A stretch of 64,000 nucleotides of DNA from Exiguobacterium sp. RIT594. GTDB lineage: Bacteria > Bacillota > Bacilli > Exiguobacteriales > Exiguobacteriaceae. The stretch covers positions 156,856 to 220,855 of the forward strand of contig NZ_QPKF01000003.1 in NCBI RefSeq assembly GCF_003339585.1. Direction: 5' to 3'. A program made the translations under genes and the position numbers. The notes under the pieces are model-generated. The model saw only the letters and a list, made by a program, of their open reading frames with translations, did not search any database and was not told where the DNA came from. Positions 1 through 8,393 of this stretch are shown piece after piece. The stretch's first letter is position 1; every line of letters begins with the position of its first letter.

Positions 1-885
1 GAGCAGTGCTCCGGATAACGAAATGATCAGTCCGACCATAATCAATGTTGCTCCAAACGGACCAATGGCAGCTTCGAGCACATAAGCCATTGTTGGTTCT
101 TGTAATCCTGCTAACTGTTCCTGGTTCAAAACACCGAGCGATAAGACGGAAATCAGGATGTAGATGACAAGTACTCCGACAAGCCCTACGACTGTCGCCT
201 TCCCGACATCACTCCGTTTGTTGGCGCGTGTCGACAGGACGACAGCCCCTTCAATCCCGACGAAGGCCCAAAGCGTCACAAGCATCGTTCCTTTGACTTG
301 CGTAAAGATACTGCCTAATTCCGTTCCTTCTCCCCAAAAATTCAGGTTAAACGTCTTCACATTAAAAGCAATTGCTACCAGTAAAATAAAAATCAAAATG
401 GGAACGAGCTTTGCGATCGTCGTAATCAGGTTGACAAGTGTCGCTTCTTTAATCCCGCTTGAGACGATGAAAAACAGTCCCCATACGACAACGATACTCA
501 TCACTAACAAAAATACACGATTTTCTGATGAGAAAATCGGGAAAAAGTAACTGAGTGCATTAAAGACCAACGTTATGTTGGCAACTGTACCGATCCAGGC
601 CGAGACCCAATATCCCCAGGCGCTGTTAAAACCGACAAATCGTCCGAATCCTTCACGGGCATATGCGTAAATGCCGCCTTCAAGTTCCGGTTTACTGTTT
701 GCCAAGTGTTGAAAGACCAGCGCCAGCATAATCATGCCAAGACCAGTAATTCCCCATCCGATTAGAATCGGACCTGCACTCGCTTTTTGAGCCATTGCTC
801 CCGGCAGATTGAAGGCACCTCCACCGACCATCGATCCAATGACCATTGCGGCTAAAGCAAAAAAGCCGATTTTTTGTTGATTCAT
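1..885 (-). CDS. Basic amino acid/polyamine antiporter, APA family (3' end outside window)
   Basis: Integral membrane amino acid exchanger or permease of the APC superfamily. Only the first 295 residues are in the window, and the frame is open to base 1. The N-terminus has the family signature: a first helix ending in GSMVGGGAFNLPG, then the EGGIYAYAREGFG segment and GYWVSAWIG. These resemble arginine:ornithine and lysine permeases (ArcD, YvsH); the substrate cannot be fixed from this fragment. The start is the ATG at 885, with AGGA and GAGG upstream. It diverges from the MgtC-type gene and has its own TTTACA/TATAAT promoter. No lysine riboswitch precedes it, since the leader is only about 65 bases. 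Family confident, substrate unknown. Confidence 0.88.
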   Translation of the reverse strand, partial: MNQQKIGFFALAAMVIGSMVGGGAFNLPGAMAQKASAGPILIGWGITGLGMIMLALVFQHLANSKPELEGGIYAYAREGFGRFVGFNSAWGYWVSAWIGTVANITLVFNALSYFFPIFSSENRVFLLVMSIVVVWGLFFIVSSGIKEATLVNLITTIAKLVPILIFILLVAIAFNVKTFNLNFWGEGTELGSIFTQVKGTMLVTLWAFVGIEGAVVLSTRANKRSDVGKATVVGLVGVLVIYILISVLSLGVLNQEQLAGLQEPTMAYVLEAAIGPFGATLIMVGLIISLSGALL

Positions 886-907
886 CCTCTAACACGTCCT
901 TTATTTC

Positions 908-937
908 TTGTATATCTATTCATATCAAACGTATATT
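908..937 (+). promoter_or_regulatory. Predicted sigma-A promoter of the MgtC-type gene
   Basis: TTGTAT at 908-913 and TATATT at 932-937 are separated by 18 bases, giving a leader of about 60 bases before the ATG at 1004. That is too short for a magnesium M-box or ykoK riboswitch, and none is visible. Read by eye. Confidence 0.45.
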
Positions 938-958
938 CATTCGAAAGACACAAAATTC

Positions 959-986
959 ATTATAACAAAATCAAAGCCATTGTAAA
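959..986 (-). promoter_or_regulatory. Predicted sigma-A promoter of the APA permease
   Basis: On the minus strand, TTTACA (986-981) and a perfect TATAAT (964-959) are 16 bases apart. The site lies next to the ribosome binding site of the divergent MgtC-type gene, so the two transcripts overlap head to head at their 5' ends. Confidence 0.6.
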
Positions 987-1003
987 GAAAGGATTTGATC
1001 AAT

Positions 1004-1687
1004 ATGAATTGGATCCATTCGTTCCAACTAGAGGACTTTTTTAAATTGATGATAGCCGCACTGTTCGGTATCATCATCGGATTCGAACGCGAAATCAAAA
1101 ATAAGCCTGTTGGTATACGTACTAGCCTCGTAATTACCCTGATCAGTTGTCTGTTAACCATCGTATCCATTAAGTCTGTCGTGCTGTACAGTACGATTGC
1201 CCCCAATGTCCAAATGGATCCGATGCGTCTTGTCGCTCAAGTCGTCGCCGGAATCGGCTTCATCGGCGCCGGCGTGATTTTAAGACGTCCGCACGATATC
1301 GTCAGTGGTTTGACGACTGCTGCCATCATTTGGGCAGCCAGTGGAATTGGCATTGCACTCGGAGCTGGCTTTATCCTAGAAGCAACGTTTTTAGTCCTCT
1401 TTTTATTTTTTTCATTGGAAGGACTGACTTGGGTCATGAAGCGGGTCAACAATAGCCGGTTCGAAGCTAACGTCATCGTTGCCCACCTGACTCTCGCAGC
1501 GGATACGGATGCTCAAACGGTCAAAACAGCATTAGAAAAAAAAGGAGTCCGCATTACTAATATCCGGTTACGCGGTCATGCGCGGCAGTTGACTTTACGG
1601 ATGTATTCTCCTCATAAACTGACGATATTCATACTTTATGACTACTTGAAAACACTCGGAATTGAGCATATAGACCTTGATCAATAG
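1004..1687 (+). CDS. MgtC/SapB family membrane protein
   Basis: A 227-residue inner-membrane protein with about four hydrophobic helices in the first 130 residues and a soluble C-terminal domain of about 85 residues. The MgtC signature is clear: RTSLVITL in helix 2, then GIGFIGAGVILRR and GLTTAAIIWAASGIG. Family members are linked to survival in low magnesium or acid and, in pathogens, to inhibition of F-type ATPase; the role in a free-living Bacillales is not established. The ATG at 1004 is chosen over an in-frame TTG at 995 because AAAGAAAGGA lies about ten bases before the ATG but abuts the TTG. Oligopeptide-binding oppA follows about 108 bases later. Confidence 0.88.
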   Translation: MNWIHSFQLEDFFKLMIAALFGIIIGFEREIKNKPVGIRTSLVITLISCLLTIVSIKSVVLYSTIAPNVQMDPMRLVAQVVAGIGFIGAGVILRRPHDIVSGLTTAAIIWAASGIGIALGAGFILEATFLVLFLFFSLEGLTWVMKRVNNSRFEANVIVAHLTLAADTDAQTVKTALEKKGVRITNIRLRGHARQLTLRMYSPHKLTIFILYDYLKTLGIEHIDLDQ

Positions 1688-1795
1688 AAATTGTCAGAAA
1701 ATTTGTGTTGCATTTTTACTCGCTTTCACTTAAATTTACATTATGTTCACACTTTTCTGAAATCATTTCAATCTAATCGGGGGGTCATCTTTCAC

Positions 1796-3430
1796 ATGAA
1801 GAAACAAACTAAAATTGCCTTTGCTGGACTATCCAGCATGGCGCTGCTCGCAGTAGCAGCTTGCGGCCAAAGCAATGAATCAGATGGAAACTCTTCTTCC
1901 TCAAAAGAAAAAAAGCAAGAGGTGACACTCATCTCGACTACGGACGTGCCACAACTTGATCCAACAAAAACAACGGACTCAACATCCATCATCGTTACGA
2001 ACAACGTCTTTGAAGGTCTCTACCGTCTTGACGGCGACAACAAACCGACTGCCGGAATCGCAGAAAGTGTCGAAGTATCAGATGATAAGAAAACATATAC
2101 ATTTAAACTCCGTAAAGATGCCAAGTGGTCGGATGGTTCCGCTGTCACGGCAGACGACTTCATCTACTCTTGGAAACGTGCACTCGATCCAAAAACAGGA
2201 GCAGAGTACGCATACATCCTTCAGGATTTAAAAAATGCTAACAAAATCTTAGCCGGTGAAGCCGAACTCGATTCGCTCGGTGTCAAGAAAGTAGACGATC
2301 AAACTCTTGAAGTGCAATTGGAAGCTCCGGCTCCATACTTCCTCGGATTGACAAGTTTCCCTACTTACTTACCACTCAAGCAATCGTTTGTCGAAGAAAA
2401 AGGCGACAAGTTTGCGACAAACGTTGACTCGATGCTCTTCAACGGACCATTCATCTTGGATAAGTGGCAATCTAATGCCGGTTGGACATATAAGAAAAAT
2501 CCGGATTACTGGGATAAAGCAAACGTCAAAATGGAAAAAATCGATGTAAAAGTCGTTAAAGAAATTTCGACTGGTGTCAACCTGTTCGAGTCGAAAGACG
2601 TCGACTTCGCACCTATCACATCGGAGTTCGTCTCACAATACGAAAAATCGGACAACTACAAGACACGTCCAGATGCACGGATCAACTTCCTCCGATTCAA
2701 CCAAAAAAATAAAGCACTTAAAAACGAAAACATCCGTAAAGCGCTTGCACTTGGTTTTGAAAAACAAGGAATTACAGACGTCATCTTAAATGACGGTTCA
2801 AAACCGGCTAACTTCATCGTCGCAAAAGACTTTACATTCACACCGGATGGCGAAGATTTCCGTGCCAAGTACCCGGATCTCCAAAGCTTTGATGCAACAG
2901 AAGCGAAAAAAGCCTGGGATGCCGGCCTAAAAGAACTCGGTGTCAAAACAGTAGAACTCGATATGTTGTCACGTGATGAAGATGCCTTCAAGAAAGTTTC
3001 TGAATTCTTAAAAGGGGATCTCGAGAAAAACTTACCGGGTCTTACTGTCAACATCAAGCAGCAACCGTTCAAAAACTTCCTGGACCTCGAGTCTAAAGGT
3101 GATTACGACATCTCTGCTGCCGGTTGGGGCCCTGACTACCAGGATCCAATGACGTTCCTCGATATGTGGTTAACAGGCGGAAGCTTTAACCGCATGGAAT
3201 ACTCGAACAAAGAGTTCGATAAGATGATTAAAGAAGCAAAAGCAGAGCCGGATGAAGCAAAACGCTGGTCGACGCTTCAAGAAGCTGAAAAAATGCTCTT
3301 GGCAGAAGACTATGCGATTGCTCCAATCTACCAAAAAGGTGAAGCATACTTGCAACGTGCGAACATCGACAAACTATATCGTCACCCATTCGGAGCAGAC
3401 ATGAGCTTCAAATGGATGGAAGTAAAATAA
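1796..3430 (+). CDS. oppA: Oligopeptide ABC transporter substrate-binding lipoprotein
   Basis: A 544-residue family 5 extracellular solute-binding protein that would capture peptides for an Opp/Dpp-type ABC importer. The N-terminus is a lipoprotein signal (MKKQTK, hydrophobic stretch, lipobox AVAAC with the acylated Cys near residue 22), followed by a Ser/Lys-rich linker. The OppA signature is present: FEGLYRLDGDNKPTAGIAES, then YTFKLRKDAKWSDG and YSWKRALDP. The ATG at 1796 is chosen over an upstream in-frame extension because it starts the signal peptide and has a G-rich site upstream. No permease or ATPase genes are next to it, so it probably serves a transporter encoded elsewhere. Followed by a hairpin terminator. 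Confidence 0.93.
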   Translation: MKKQTKIAFAGLSSMALLAVAACGQSNESDGNSSSSKEKKQEVTLISTTDVPQLDPTKTTDSTSIIVTNNVFEGLYRLDGDNKPTAGIAESVEVSDDKKTYTFKLRKDAKWSDGSAVTADDFIYSWKRALDPKTGAEYAYILQDLKNANKILAGEAELDSLGVKKVDDQTLEVQLEAPAPYFLGLTSFPTYLPLKQSFVEEKGDKFATNVDSMLFNGPFILDKWQSNAGWTYKKNPDYWDKANVKMEKIDVKVVKEISTGVNLFESKDVDFAPITSEFVSQYEKSDNYKTRPDARINFLRFNQKNKALKNENIRKALALGFEKQGITDVILNDGSKPANFIVAKDFTFTPDGEDFRAKYPDLQSFDATEAKKAWDAGLKELGVKTVELDMLSRDEDAFKKVSEFLKGDLEKNLPGLTVNIKQQPFKNFLDLESKGDYDISAAGWGPDYQDPMTFLDMWLTGGSFNRMEYSNKEFDKMIKEAKAEPDEAKRWSTLQEAEKMLLAEDYAIAPIYQKGEAYLQRANIDKLYRHPFGADMSFKWMEVK

Positions 3431-3440
3431 GTATCTTCCT

Positions 3441-3475
3441 ACCGGTTACCAGGATTCCCTTGGTGACCGGTTTTT
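3441..3475 (+). terminator. Rho-independent terminator of oppA
   Basis: ACCGGTTACCA and TGGTGACCGGT pair, with one G-U, around a short loop and run into TTTTT. It begins ten bases after the oppA stop. Confidence 0.8.
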
Positions 3476-3517
3476 GTATACAACAAAGACCCCTTCTGCC
3501 GGAGCCGATCGGGGTCT

Positions 3518-3775
3518 TTACTGTGCGATTTGTTTATAAAATTCGATTTCTTCCCGCTGTCCTTCTTCGACCGCCCGGAAAAATTCAGCAAAAAATGCGT
3601 ATAAGACGGTTCGTTCCTGATAGGTCGGACCAGCCTGTCGAATCACTGAAAACGCAAGATTTCGTAACTGACGTTTTGTACGCCGGTTGTTTGGTAACTC
3701 ATGAAACTGGTCGATAAATGAACGGTATACATCAGCAATCAACTTTTCATGACCTTCAAAATATGACTTATCCAT
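3518..3775 (-). CDS. Small hypothetical protein, 85 residues
   Basis: I do not recognise this protein. It is soluble, predicted helical and rich in aromatic and charged residues, with no signal or membrane segment. The middle is basic (NNRRTKRQLRN) and the end acidic (EEGQREEIEFYKQ). The start is supported by GAAAGGACAG six bases before the ATG. It stands alone between convergent oppA and the adenine deaminase gene. An inverted repeat (AAAGACCCC at 3485-3493, GGGGTCTTT at 3511-3519) overlaps its stop codon and may act as a weak terminator. The clean ribosome binding site and clear intergenic flanks make it a likely real gene. Confidence 0.6.
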   Translation of the reverse strand: MDKSYFEGHEKLIADVYRSFIDQFHELPNNRRTKRQLRNLAFSVIRQAGPTYQERTVLYAFFAEFFRAVEEGQREEIEFYKQIAQ

Positions 3776-3914
3776 TGAATCTGTCCTTTCTGATTGTTCT
3801 CTTCTTTTCTACGGAGTATCCTCCTGAAAAGTTTCATCAAGCTACACTTTTCACAAAGATATAAGACCTACTATAACAAGGATCAAATAATGATTCAACC
3901 GGAAAACTATTAAG

Positions 3915-3959
3915 AAAAGGTAAAGTCCACATCATCACCTTTCGTGAACTTTACCTTTT
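3915..3959 (-). terminator. Terminator of adenine deaminase gene
   Basis: AAAAGGTAAAGT (3915-3926) and ACTTTACCTTTT (3948-3959) form a 12-base stem ending in TTTTC on the minus strand, just past the ade stop. The rest of 3776-3914 holds no gene that I can see. Confidence 0.7.
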
Positions 3960-3962
3960 CAT

Positions 3963-5693
3963 TTAAGCTTGTACTGCAATATGTTGGAACGTTTTAACGT
4001 CAAACAATCCGCTGTCCGTCAACTTCAGATTCGGGATGACAGGCAAACAGAGGAACGACATCGTCAAGTACGGATTAAAGGAGCGGTCGGCTTCGAGTAC
4101 ATCAAGTGCATCATTGAGCGCTTCGAGGGTATCTCCGACTTCCTGGAAAGGACGACTCGTCATCAATCCAGCGATTTCAAGCGGCAACTCCGCCAGAACT
4201 TCTGTCCCGTTGACCGCAATGACACCTCCACCCGCCTTGATCAGACGCTCTGCCGCAAGTTTCATCTCGGCATCCGATGTTCCGACGATGACAAGGTTAT
4301 GCGAATCATGGGCGACCGTCGCCGCAATGGCACCTCGCTTCATGCCAAACCCTTTAACGATGCCGACTGCTGAGAAGTTGGTCGCATTATGACGCTCGAT
4401 GACGGCGATTTTCAATAAGTCTTGTTCCGGGACGGGGACAAATTTCCCGTCCTGTAAAGGCACATCCAAAATCAAATGTTCCGTGACAATACTTTTCGGG
4501 ATGATTCCGATGACATGCGCTTTCGGTTTTTCTAATACGAGTTCAAAAACTTGATCCGTGATCGGCTTCGTTTTCAGTTCGCCGCGCAATGTCGACGGTA
4601 CCGCTATCTTTTGGGATGAGATGATTGTTTTACCGGCTCGGGCGACCGCCTCTCCACTGACAAACACTTCATCAATGATCACTTGATCGGCATCCTGCAA
4701 GATGACAAAGTCCGCACGGCGTCCCGGTACGATTGCTCCACGGTCATTTAGTTGATACGCATTGGCTGCATGAAGAGAAGCCATCGCATAGGCTGTTTCA
4801 CGCTTAATCCCGTGCTGTATGGCGTAGCGGATATTATAGTCGATCGTTCCTTCACGTAACGTGTCGTCCAGGTGCTTATCGTCCGTGCAGAAGAGGAATC
4901 GACCGGCATTGCTTTCCGTGACTGCGTCGAGCACTTCCTTGAGATTCCGGGCAGCCGATCCTTCCCGGACTTCGACGTATAATCCGCGACGTGCCCGCTC
5001 AATCGCCTCTTGTTTACTGACTGCTTCGTGATCCGTCCGAATACCTGCTACACCGTAGATATTCAATTCACGTGCGCCAAGTCCTGCGGCATGGCCATCG
5101 ACCAGTTTGCCGGCACTCTCGATTTGTTCAATTTTTTTCAGCATATCACGATCAGCCCGTTCGACAGCAGGATAGTCCATGACTTCCCCTAAGCCATGCA
5201 CTCCCGGATGCTTAACAAAAGGTTCGAGTGCCGCTGCATCGAGCGACGCTCCGGCATGTTCAAATGATGTCGCCGGAACACAGCTCGGTAACATCATTCG
5301 CACGTCAAGCGACAGTCCTTCTGCATCGTCCAGCATGAACTGGAGCCCTTCCGCTCCCTTTACGTTTGCAATCTCATGTGGGTCGGCGATGACGGTCGTT
5401 ACACCGAGCGGTAAAATCGCCTGTTCGTATTCACTTGGTGTCACCATCGATGACTCGATGTGGACGTGTCCGTCGATGAAGCTCGGCGCAATGAATTTAC
5501 CTGTTCCGTCAATCGTTTCGATTCCTTCATATCCGTCCCCTACGGCGGCAATATAGCCGGAATCCACTGCGACATCCGCTTGATACGTCTCGCGGGTCAT
5601 CACATCGATGACTTGAATGCCTTGATAGACGACCGCCGCTTTTTCTTTTTTGGCGGCGATTGTAATAAGTCGTGCCCGAACTGTCTGATTCAT
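3963..5693 (-). CDS. ade: Adenine deaminase
   Basis: A 576-residue cytosolic metal-dependent amidohydrolase that converts adenine to hypoxanthine and ammonia in purine salvage. Metal-binding HVH is at residues 76-78 in SFIDGHVHIESS, with the following Glu typical of Ade. Further in are HAAGLGARELN and the catalytic-region HDSHNLVIVG. The length matches B. subtilis AdeC. I start at the ATG at 5693 because AGGAGG lies eight bases upstream; an in-frame extension to 5729 has no such site. It is monocistronic and divergent from the gamma-carbonic-anhydrase-like gene. A second, more distant deaminase-like gene (yerA) lies at 48.8 kb. No purine riboswitch is visible upstream. Confidence 0.94.
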   Translation of the reverse strand: MNQTVRARLITIAAKKEKAAVVYQGIQVIDVMTRETYQADVAVDSGYIAAVGDGYEGIETIDGTGKFIAPSFIDGHVHIESSMVTPSEYEQAILPLGVTTVIADPHEIANVKGAEGLQFMLDDAEGLSLDVRMMLPSCVPATSFEHAGASLDAAALEPFVKHPGVHGLGEVMDYPAVERADRDMLKKIEQIESAGKLVDGHAAGLGARELNIYGVAGIRTDHEAVSKQEAIERARRGLYVEVREGSAARNLKEVLDAVTESNAGRFLFCTDDKHLDDTLREGTIDYNIRYAIQHGIKRETAYAMASLHAANAYQLNDRGAIVPGRRADFVILQDADQVIIDEVFVSGEAVARAGKTIISSQKIAVPSTLRGELKTKPITDQVFELVLEKPKAHVIGIIPKSIVTEHLILDVPLQDGKFVPVPEQDLLKIAVIERHNATNFSAVGIVKGFGMKRGAIAATVAHDSHNLVIVGTSDAEMKLAAERLIKAGGGVIAVNGTEVLAELPLEIAGLMTSRPFQEVGDTLEALNDALDVLEADRSFNPYLTMSFLCLPVIPNLKLTDSGLFDVKTFQHIAVQA

Positions 5694-5817
5694 CCTGTTT
5701 CCTCCTGTTGTGAACGGTATTTTTACCATCTTACAATTAGTTTGGAAGCAGTTGCAATTTATTTTTCAAGCCGTCAAGATGAAAACGTACAGTTCAAAAT
5801 GAAATGGAGGAACAGAT

Positions 5818-6357
5818 ATGAAATATCGTGTAGGTCAATTGGTTCCAAACGTCGACCCAAGTGTCTATATCGCGGACGGAGCTAAGGTCATCGGGGAAGT
5901 TGAAATCGGTAAGGATTCGACCGTTTGGTTCAACACGGTCATCCGTGGAGATGAGGGACCGATTAAAATCGGCGAACGTGTCAATATTCAGGACGGATCG
6001 ATGATTCATCAGTATGAAGGCTATCCGACGATCATTGAAGATGATGTCACGATCGGACATATGGCGATGATCCACGGGGGAATCATTCGTCAAGGTGCCT
6101 TGATCGGCATGTCAGCGACGGTTTTGGATGAAGCTGAAATTGGACAAGGTGCATTCGTTGCAGCAGGGAGTCTCGTTCCACCTAAAATGGTCGTTCCTCC
6201 GAACTCGATGGTCATGGGTGTTCCGGCAAAAATCGTTCGTGAGATCAACGACCATGACCGGTTCATCATGGAACGGACCATTCGGAAATACGTCAAACGT
6301 GGTCAACAGTATGCTGCTGACTGTGAGCCGATTCAAGAAGATTTGACGACAATGTGA
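5818..6357 (+). CDS. Gamma-carbonic anhydrase-like hexapeptide-repeat protein
   Basis: A 179-residue left-handed beta-helix protein of the gamma-carbonic anhydrase family (YrdA/YtoA/PaaY type). Repeated hexapeptides such as IGKDST, IGERVN, IEDDVT and IGQGAF form the coil. The three zinc-ligand histidines are in place: His64 in SMIHQ, and His81 and His86 in IGHMAMIHGG. The C-terminus is the usual helical tail. Whether it is an active carbonic anhydrase or another trimeric beta-helix enzyme cannot be told from sequence. GGAGG is nine bases before the ATG. Its TGA stop overlaps a consensus cre sequence that may control the next gene. Confidence 0.9.
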   Translation: MKYRVGQLVPNVDPSVYIADGAKVIGEVEIGKDSTVWFNTVIRGDEGPIKIGERVNIQDGSMIHQYEGYPTIIEDDVTIGHMAMIHGGIIRQGALIGMSATVLDEAEIGQGAFVAAGSLVPPKMVVPPNSMVMGVPAKIVREINDHDRFIMERTIRKYVKRGQQYAADCEPIQEDLTTM

Positions 6358-6368
6358 AAACGTTTACA
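6355..6368. promoter_or_regulatory. Predicted CcpA cre site
   Basis: TGAAAACGTTTACA matches every position of the cre consensus TGWAANCGNTNWCA. It covers the stop codon of the preceding gene and lies about 100 bases before the ATG at 6466. A site this far upstream of a start is more often compatible with activation than with roadblock. The promoter of the next gene is not obvious; TTTACA at 6405-6410 is a possible -35 box. Confidence 0.55.
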
Positions 6369-6465
6369 AAGTTCACCTGTTTTTAACAATTCTCTTCTAT
6401 CCTGTTTACATCTTTCCCGTACACTGTAGATGTAAGGCAGGAATCACGACGGAGGAGGATTTAAA

Positions 6466-6663
6466 ATGACACCATTGTTCGAAGAACGGTTGATGGCTGA
6501 CTTGTTTTCATCCACAAATAATCCGAGTTACGGTTTACCGACTTTACCCGTATATGAAACAGATGGGTTGACGAAAGAGTTACAAGCACGTATTGTTAAC
6601 GATGCCGAGCAAAAGTCCTTGAGTTTAGGAATAATTCAATCAAGAGAGGAAGAACATGTATGA
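6466..6663 (+). CDS. Small acidic hypothetical protein, 65 residues
   Basis: I do not recognise this protein. It is soluble with no signal peptide. The N-terminal part (MTPLFEERLMADLFSS) is amphipathic, the middle is rich in Pro and Tyr (SYGLPTLPVYETDG), and the C-terminus is charged, ending EEEHV; the net charge is clearly acidic. GGAGGAGG sits about eight bases before the ATG and is one of the strongest ribosome binding sites in the window, arguing for real and perhaps abundant expression. A consensus cre site lies about 100 bases upstream. Its TGA overlaps the start of a 17-residue basic ORF in an ATGA junction, so the two are probably translated together. Confidence 0.65.
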   Translation: MTPLFEERLMADLFSSTNNPSYGLPTLPVYETDGLTKELQARIVNDAEQKSLSLGIIQSREEEHV

Positions 6664-6713
6664 TTCAGCAAAATACAGTTCGCGCTTGGCTCGCTAGTCG
6701 AATCAAAAAATAA
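6660..6713 (+). CDS. Possible 17-residue basic peptide, coupled to the preceding ORF
   Basis: ATG at 6660 overlaps the TGA of the 65-residue ORF as ATGA and encodes MIQQNTVRAWLASRIKK, ending at TAA 6711-6713. GAGAGGAAG is about eight bases upstream, inside the end of the first ORF. The peptide has four Lys/Arg and no acidic residues, and can form a short amphipathic helix around VRAWLASRIKK. A terminator follows about 60 bases later. Too short to prove by sequence alone; it could also be a leader or simply chance. Confidence 0.35.
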   Translation: MIQQNTVRAWLASRIKK

Positions 6714-6772
6714 TGATCTATCAGGATTACCTATTTTCCAAAACGATATAGCGCGTCAGCGCGCATAACAAA

Positions 6773-6810
6773 GAGCCGAAGCGGATTCCCGCCTCGGCTC
6801 TCTTTTGTTT
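6773..6810. terminator. Bidirectional terminator between small ORFs and ABC transporter
   Basis: GAGCCGAAGCGG and CCGCCTCGGCTC pair with one mismatch around a four-base loop. The plus side ends TCTTTTGTTTT, a good U-tract; the minus side is weaker. It serves the small ORF pair and probably also the convergent ABC operon. A GCGCG/CGCGC mini-hairpin lies just before it (6751-6764). Confidence 0.75.
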
Positions 6811-8393
6811 TACTTTTTGATTAATCCTTCTTCAATTAAGAAATCACGTGCCACATCTTCCGGACGCTCTTTTTCGACATCCGCTTTAAAGTTCAGTTCT
6901 TGCATCTTTTTATCCGTGATCTTGTCTTTTAACAGGTTCAGGACTTCCTTCAGTTCCGGGTGTTCTTCGAGCGTTTCTTGACGGACAAGTGGTACGGCGT
7001 AATACGGTGGGAAAAATTCTTTGTCATCTTCAAGGACCGTCAGATCAAACTTTTTCAATAAGCCGTCTGTCGAGAAGCTGTCGATGACATTGGTTTTTCC
7101 GTTCGTCAAGGCCGTATAACGTAATCCACCATCGACCGGCTGAACATCTTTAAACTTCATATCCGGATACTTTTTCTTTAATCCCAAGTAGCCGTCTTCA
7201 CGGTTCGCAAACTCAATCGTCGATCCTAAAATGAGGCGATTACTGACGCCTGCCATATCAGAGACCGTTTTCAAATCATATTTTTTGATGTCTTCTTTTG
7301 TCATCGCAAGAGCGTACGTATTGTTAAAACCAATTGGGTCCAGAACATCAACCTGGCTCTTTTCCGGGATCATTTTTCCGACCTTCTTATAGACGGCTTC
7401 CGGATCTGTTTCCAGCTTTTGTTTCAGGACATCAATCAATAACGTCCCTGTATATTCGACATAGGCATCGATTTCACCCGTTTCAAGCGCTCCATAGGCA
7501 ACTTTTGTGCCTCCGAGATTGAGTTGGCGTTCGACTTCTAAATCGGTTTTATCTTCAATTAAATCGGCTAACATATTTCCTAAAATCAATTGTTCGGTAA
7601 AGTTTTTTGAACCGATGACGATTTTATCCGTTTTTAAGAACGAATAGGCGACGGTTCCGCCAATCAATAGGAAAACAATCGCTGCAATGGCAATTTTCTT
7701 TCCGGCCGACATCGCTTTCCGGCGTTTGCGGGCTTTATTCTTGATTCGACCGTCTGCCAGCTGAATGCCGTTTGGCGCGACAGAATATTCGATCCGACTG
7801 ACGATGAAGTCAATCGCAAGGGCTAAGATACCTGCAGGAATTGCTCCGGCAAGGATTTGATTATTATCGACTGTCTGGATACCCGAGAAGACCAGATAAC
7901 CGAGTCCACCGGCACCGATAAAGGCAGAAATCGTCATTAGACCAACAGCCGTCACGGCCGAGATCCGAATTCCAGCCATCATGATGGGTAAAGCAAGCGG
8001 AATTTGAACCTTTCCTAAAACTTGTCGTTCGGTCAGTCCAATTCCTTTTGCAGCTTCCAACATATCTCCCGGAATGCTTGATAATCCGGTATACGTATTT
8101 TTGACGATTGGGAGTAATGAATACAAGACAACCATGATAATGGCTGGTGTTGAACCGATTCCGATAAATGGAATCAGGAATCCGAGTAAGGCAAGACTCG
8201 GTACGGCTTGGACGACACTTGTTAACGCAAGGACCGGTTTGGCGAACTTTTGGTACCTGGTGATTAATATCCCGATTGGAATTCCGAGGACAACAGCAAT
8301 GACAACGGCAAACACGGTTAACTGTAAGTGTTCGAGCAATAAGTCAAAAATTTGACCGGTATTATTTTGAACATAATCTAAAAATCCATTCAT
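6810..8393 (-). CDS. Fused ABC permease and substrate-binding protein, QAT family (OpuB/OpuC or EgtU type)
   Basis: A 527-residue fusion. Residues 1 to about 210 are a ProW-type permease with five or six helices and the EAA loop (EAAKGIGLTERQVLGKVQIPLALP). A basic linker (KNKARKRRKAMSAGKK) leads to one more transmembrane segment near 232-250. The remainder is an OpuAC/OpuCC-type binding domain starting IVIGSKNFTEQ and including EYTGT. Fused proteins of this kind import glycine betaine, choline or carnitine in some Firmicutes, and ergothioneine as EgtU in others; the ligand cannot be decided here. Its ATG overlaps the ATPase stop by four bases, so the two genes form one transporter. Confidence 0.9.
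   Translation of the reverse strand: MNGFLDYVQNNTGQIFDLLLEHLQLTVFAVVIAVVLGIPIGILITRYQKFAKPVLALTSVVQAVPSLALLGFLIPFIGIGSTPAIIMVVLYSLLPIVKNTYTGLSSIPGDMLEAAKGIGLTERQVLGKVQIPLALPIMMAGIRISAVTAVGLMTISAFIGAGGLGYLVFSGIQTVDNNQILAGAIPAGILALAIDFIVSRIEYSVAPNGIQLADGRIKNKARKRRKAMSAGKKIAIAAIVFLLIGGTVAYSFLKTDKIVIGSKNFTEQLILGNMLADLIEDKTDLEVERQLNLGGTKVAYGALETGEIDAYVEYTGTLLIDVLKQKLETDPEAVYKKVGKMIPEKSQVDVLDPIGFNNTYALAMTKEDIKKYDLKTVSDMAGVSNRLILGSTIEFANREDGYLGLKKKYPDMKFKDVQPVDGGLRYTALTNGKTNVIDSFSTDGLLKKFDLTVLEDDKEFFPPYYAVPLVRQETLEEHPELKEVLNLLKDKITDKKMQELNFKADVEKERPEDVARDFLIEEGLIKK

Noticed and set aside
886..1003. Magnesium (M-box) or lysine riboswitch for the MgtC gene or the permease
   Set aside because: Leaders are about 60-65 bases and lack any of the conserved elements.
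5694..5817. Purine riboswitch before ade
   Set aside because: The conserved TTTCTACC and GACTATG blocks are absent.
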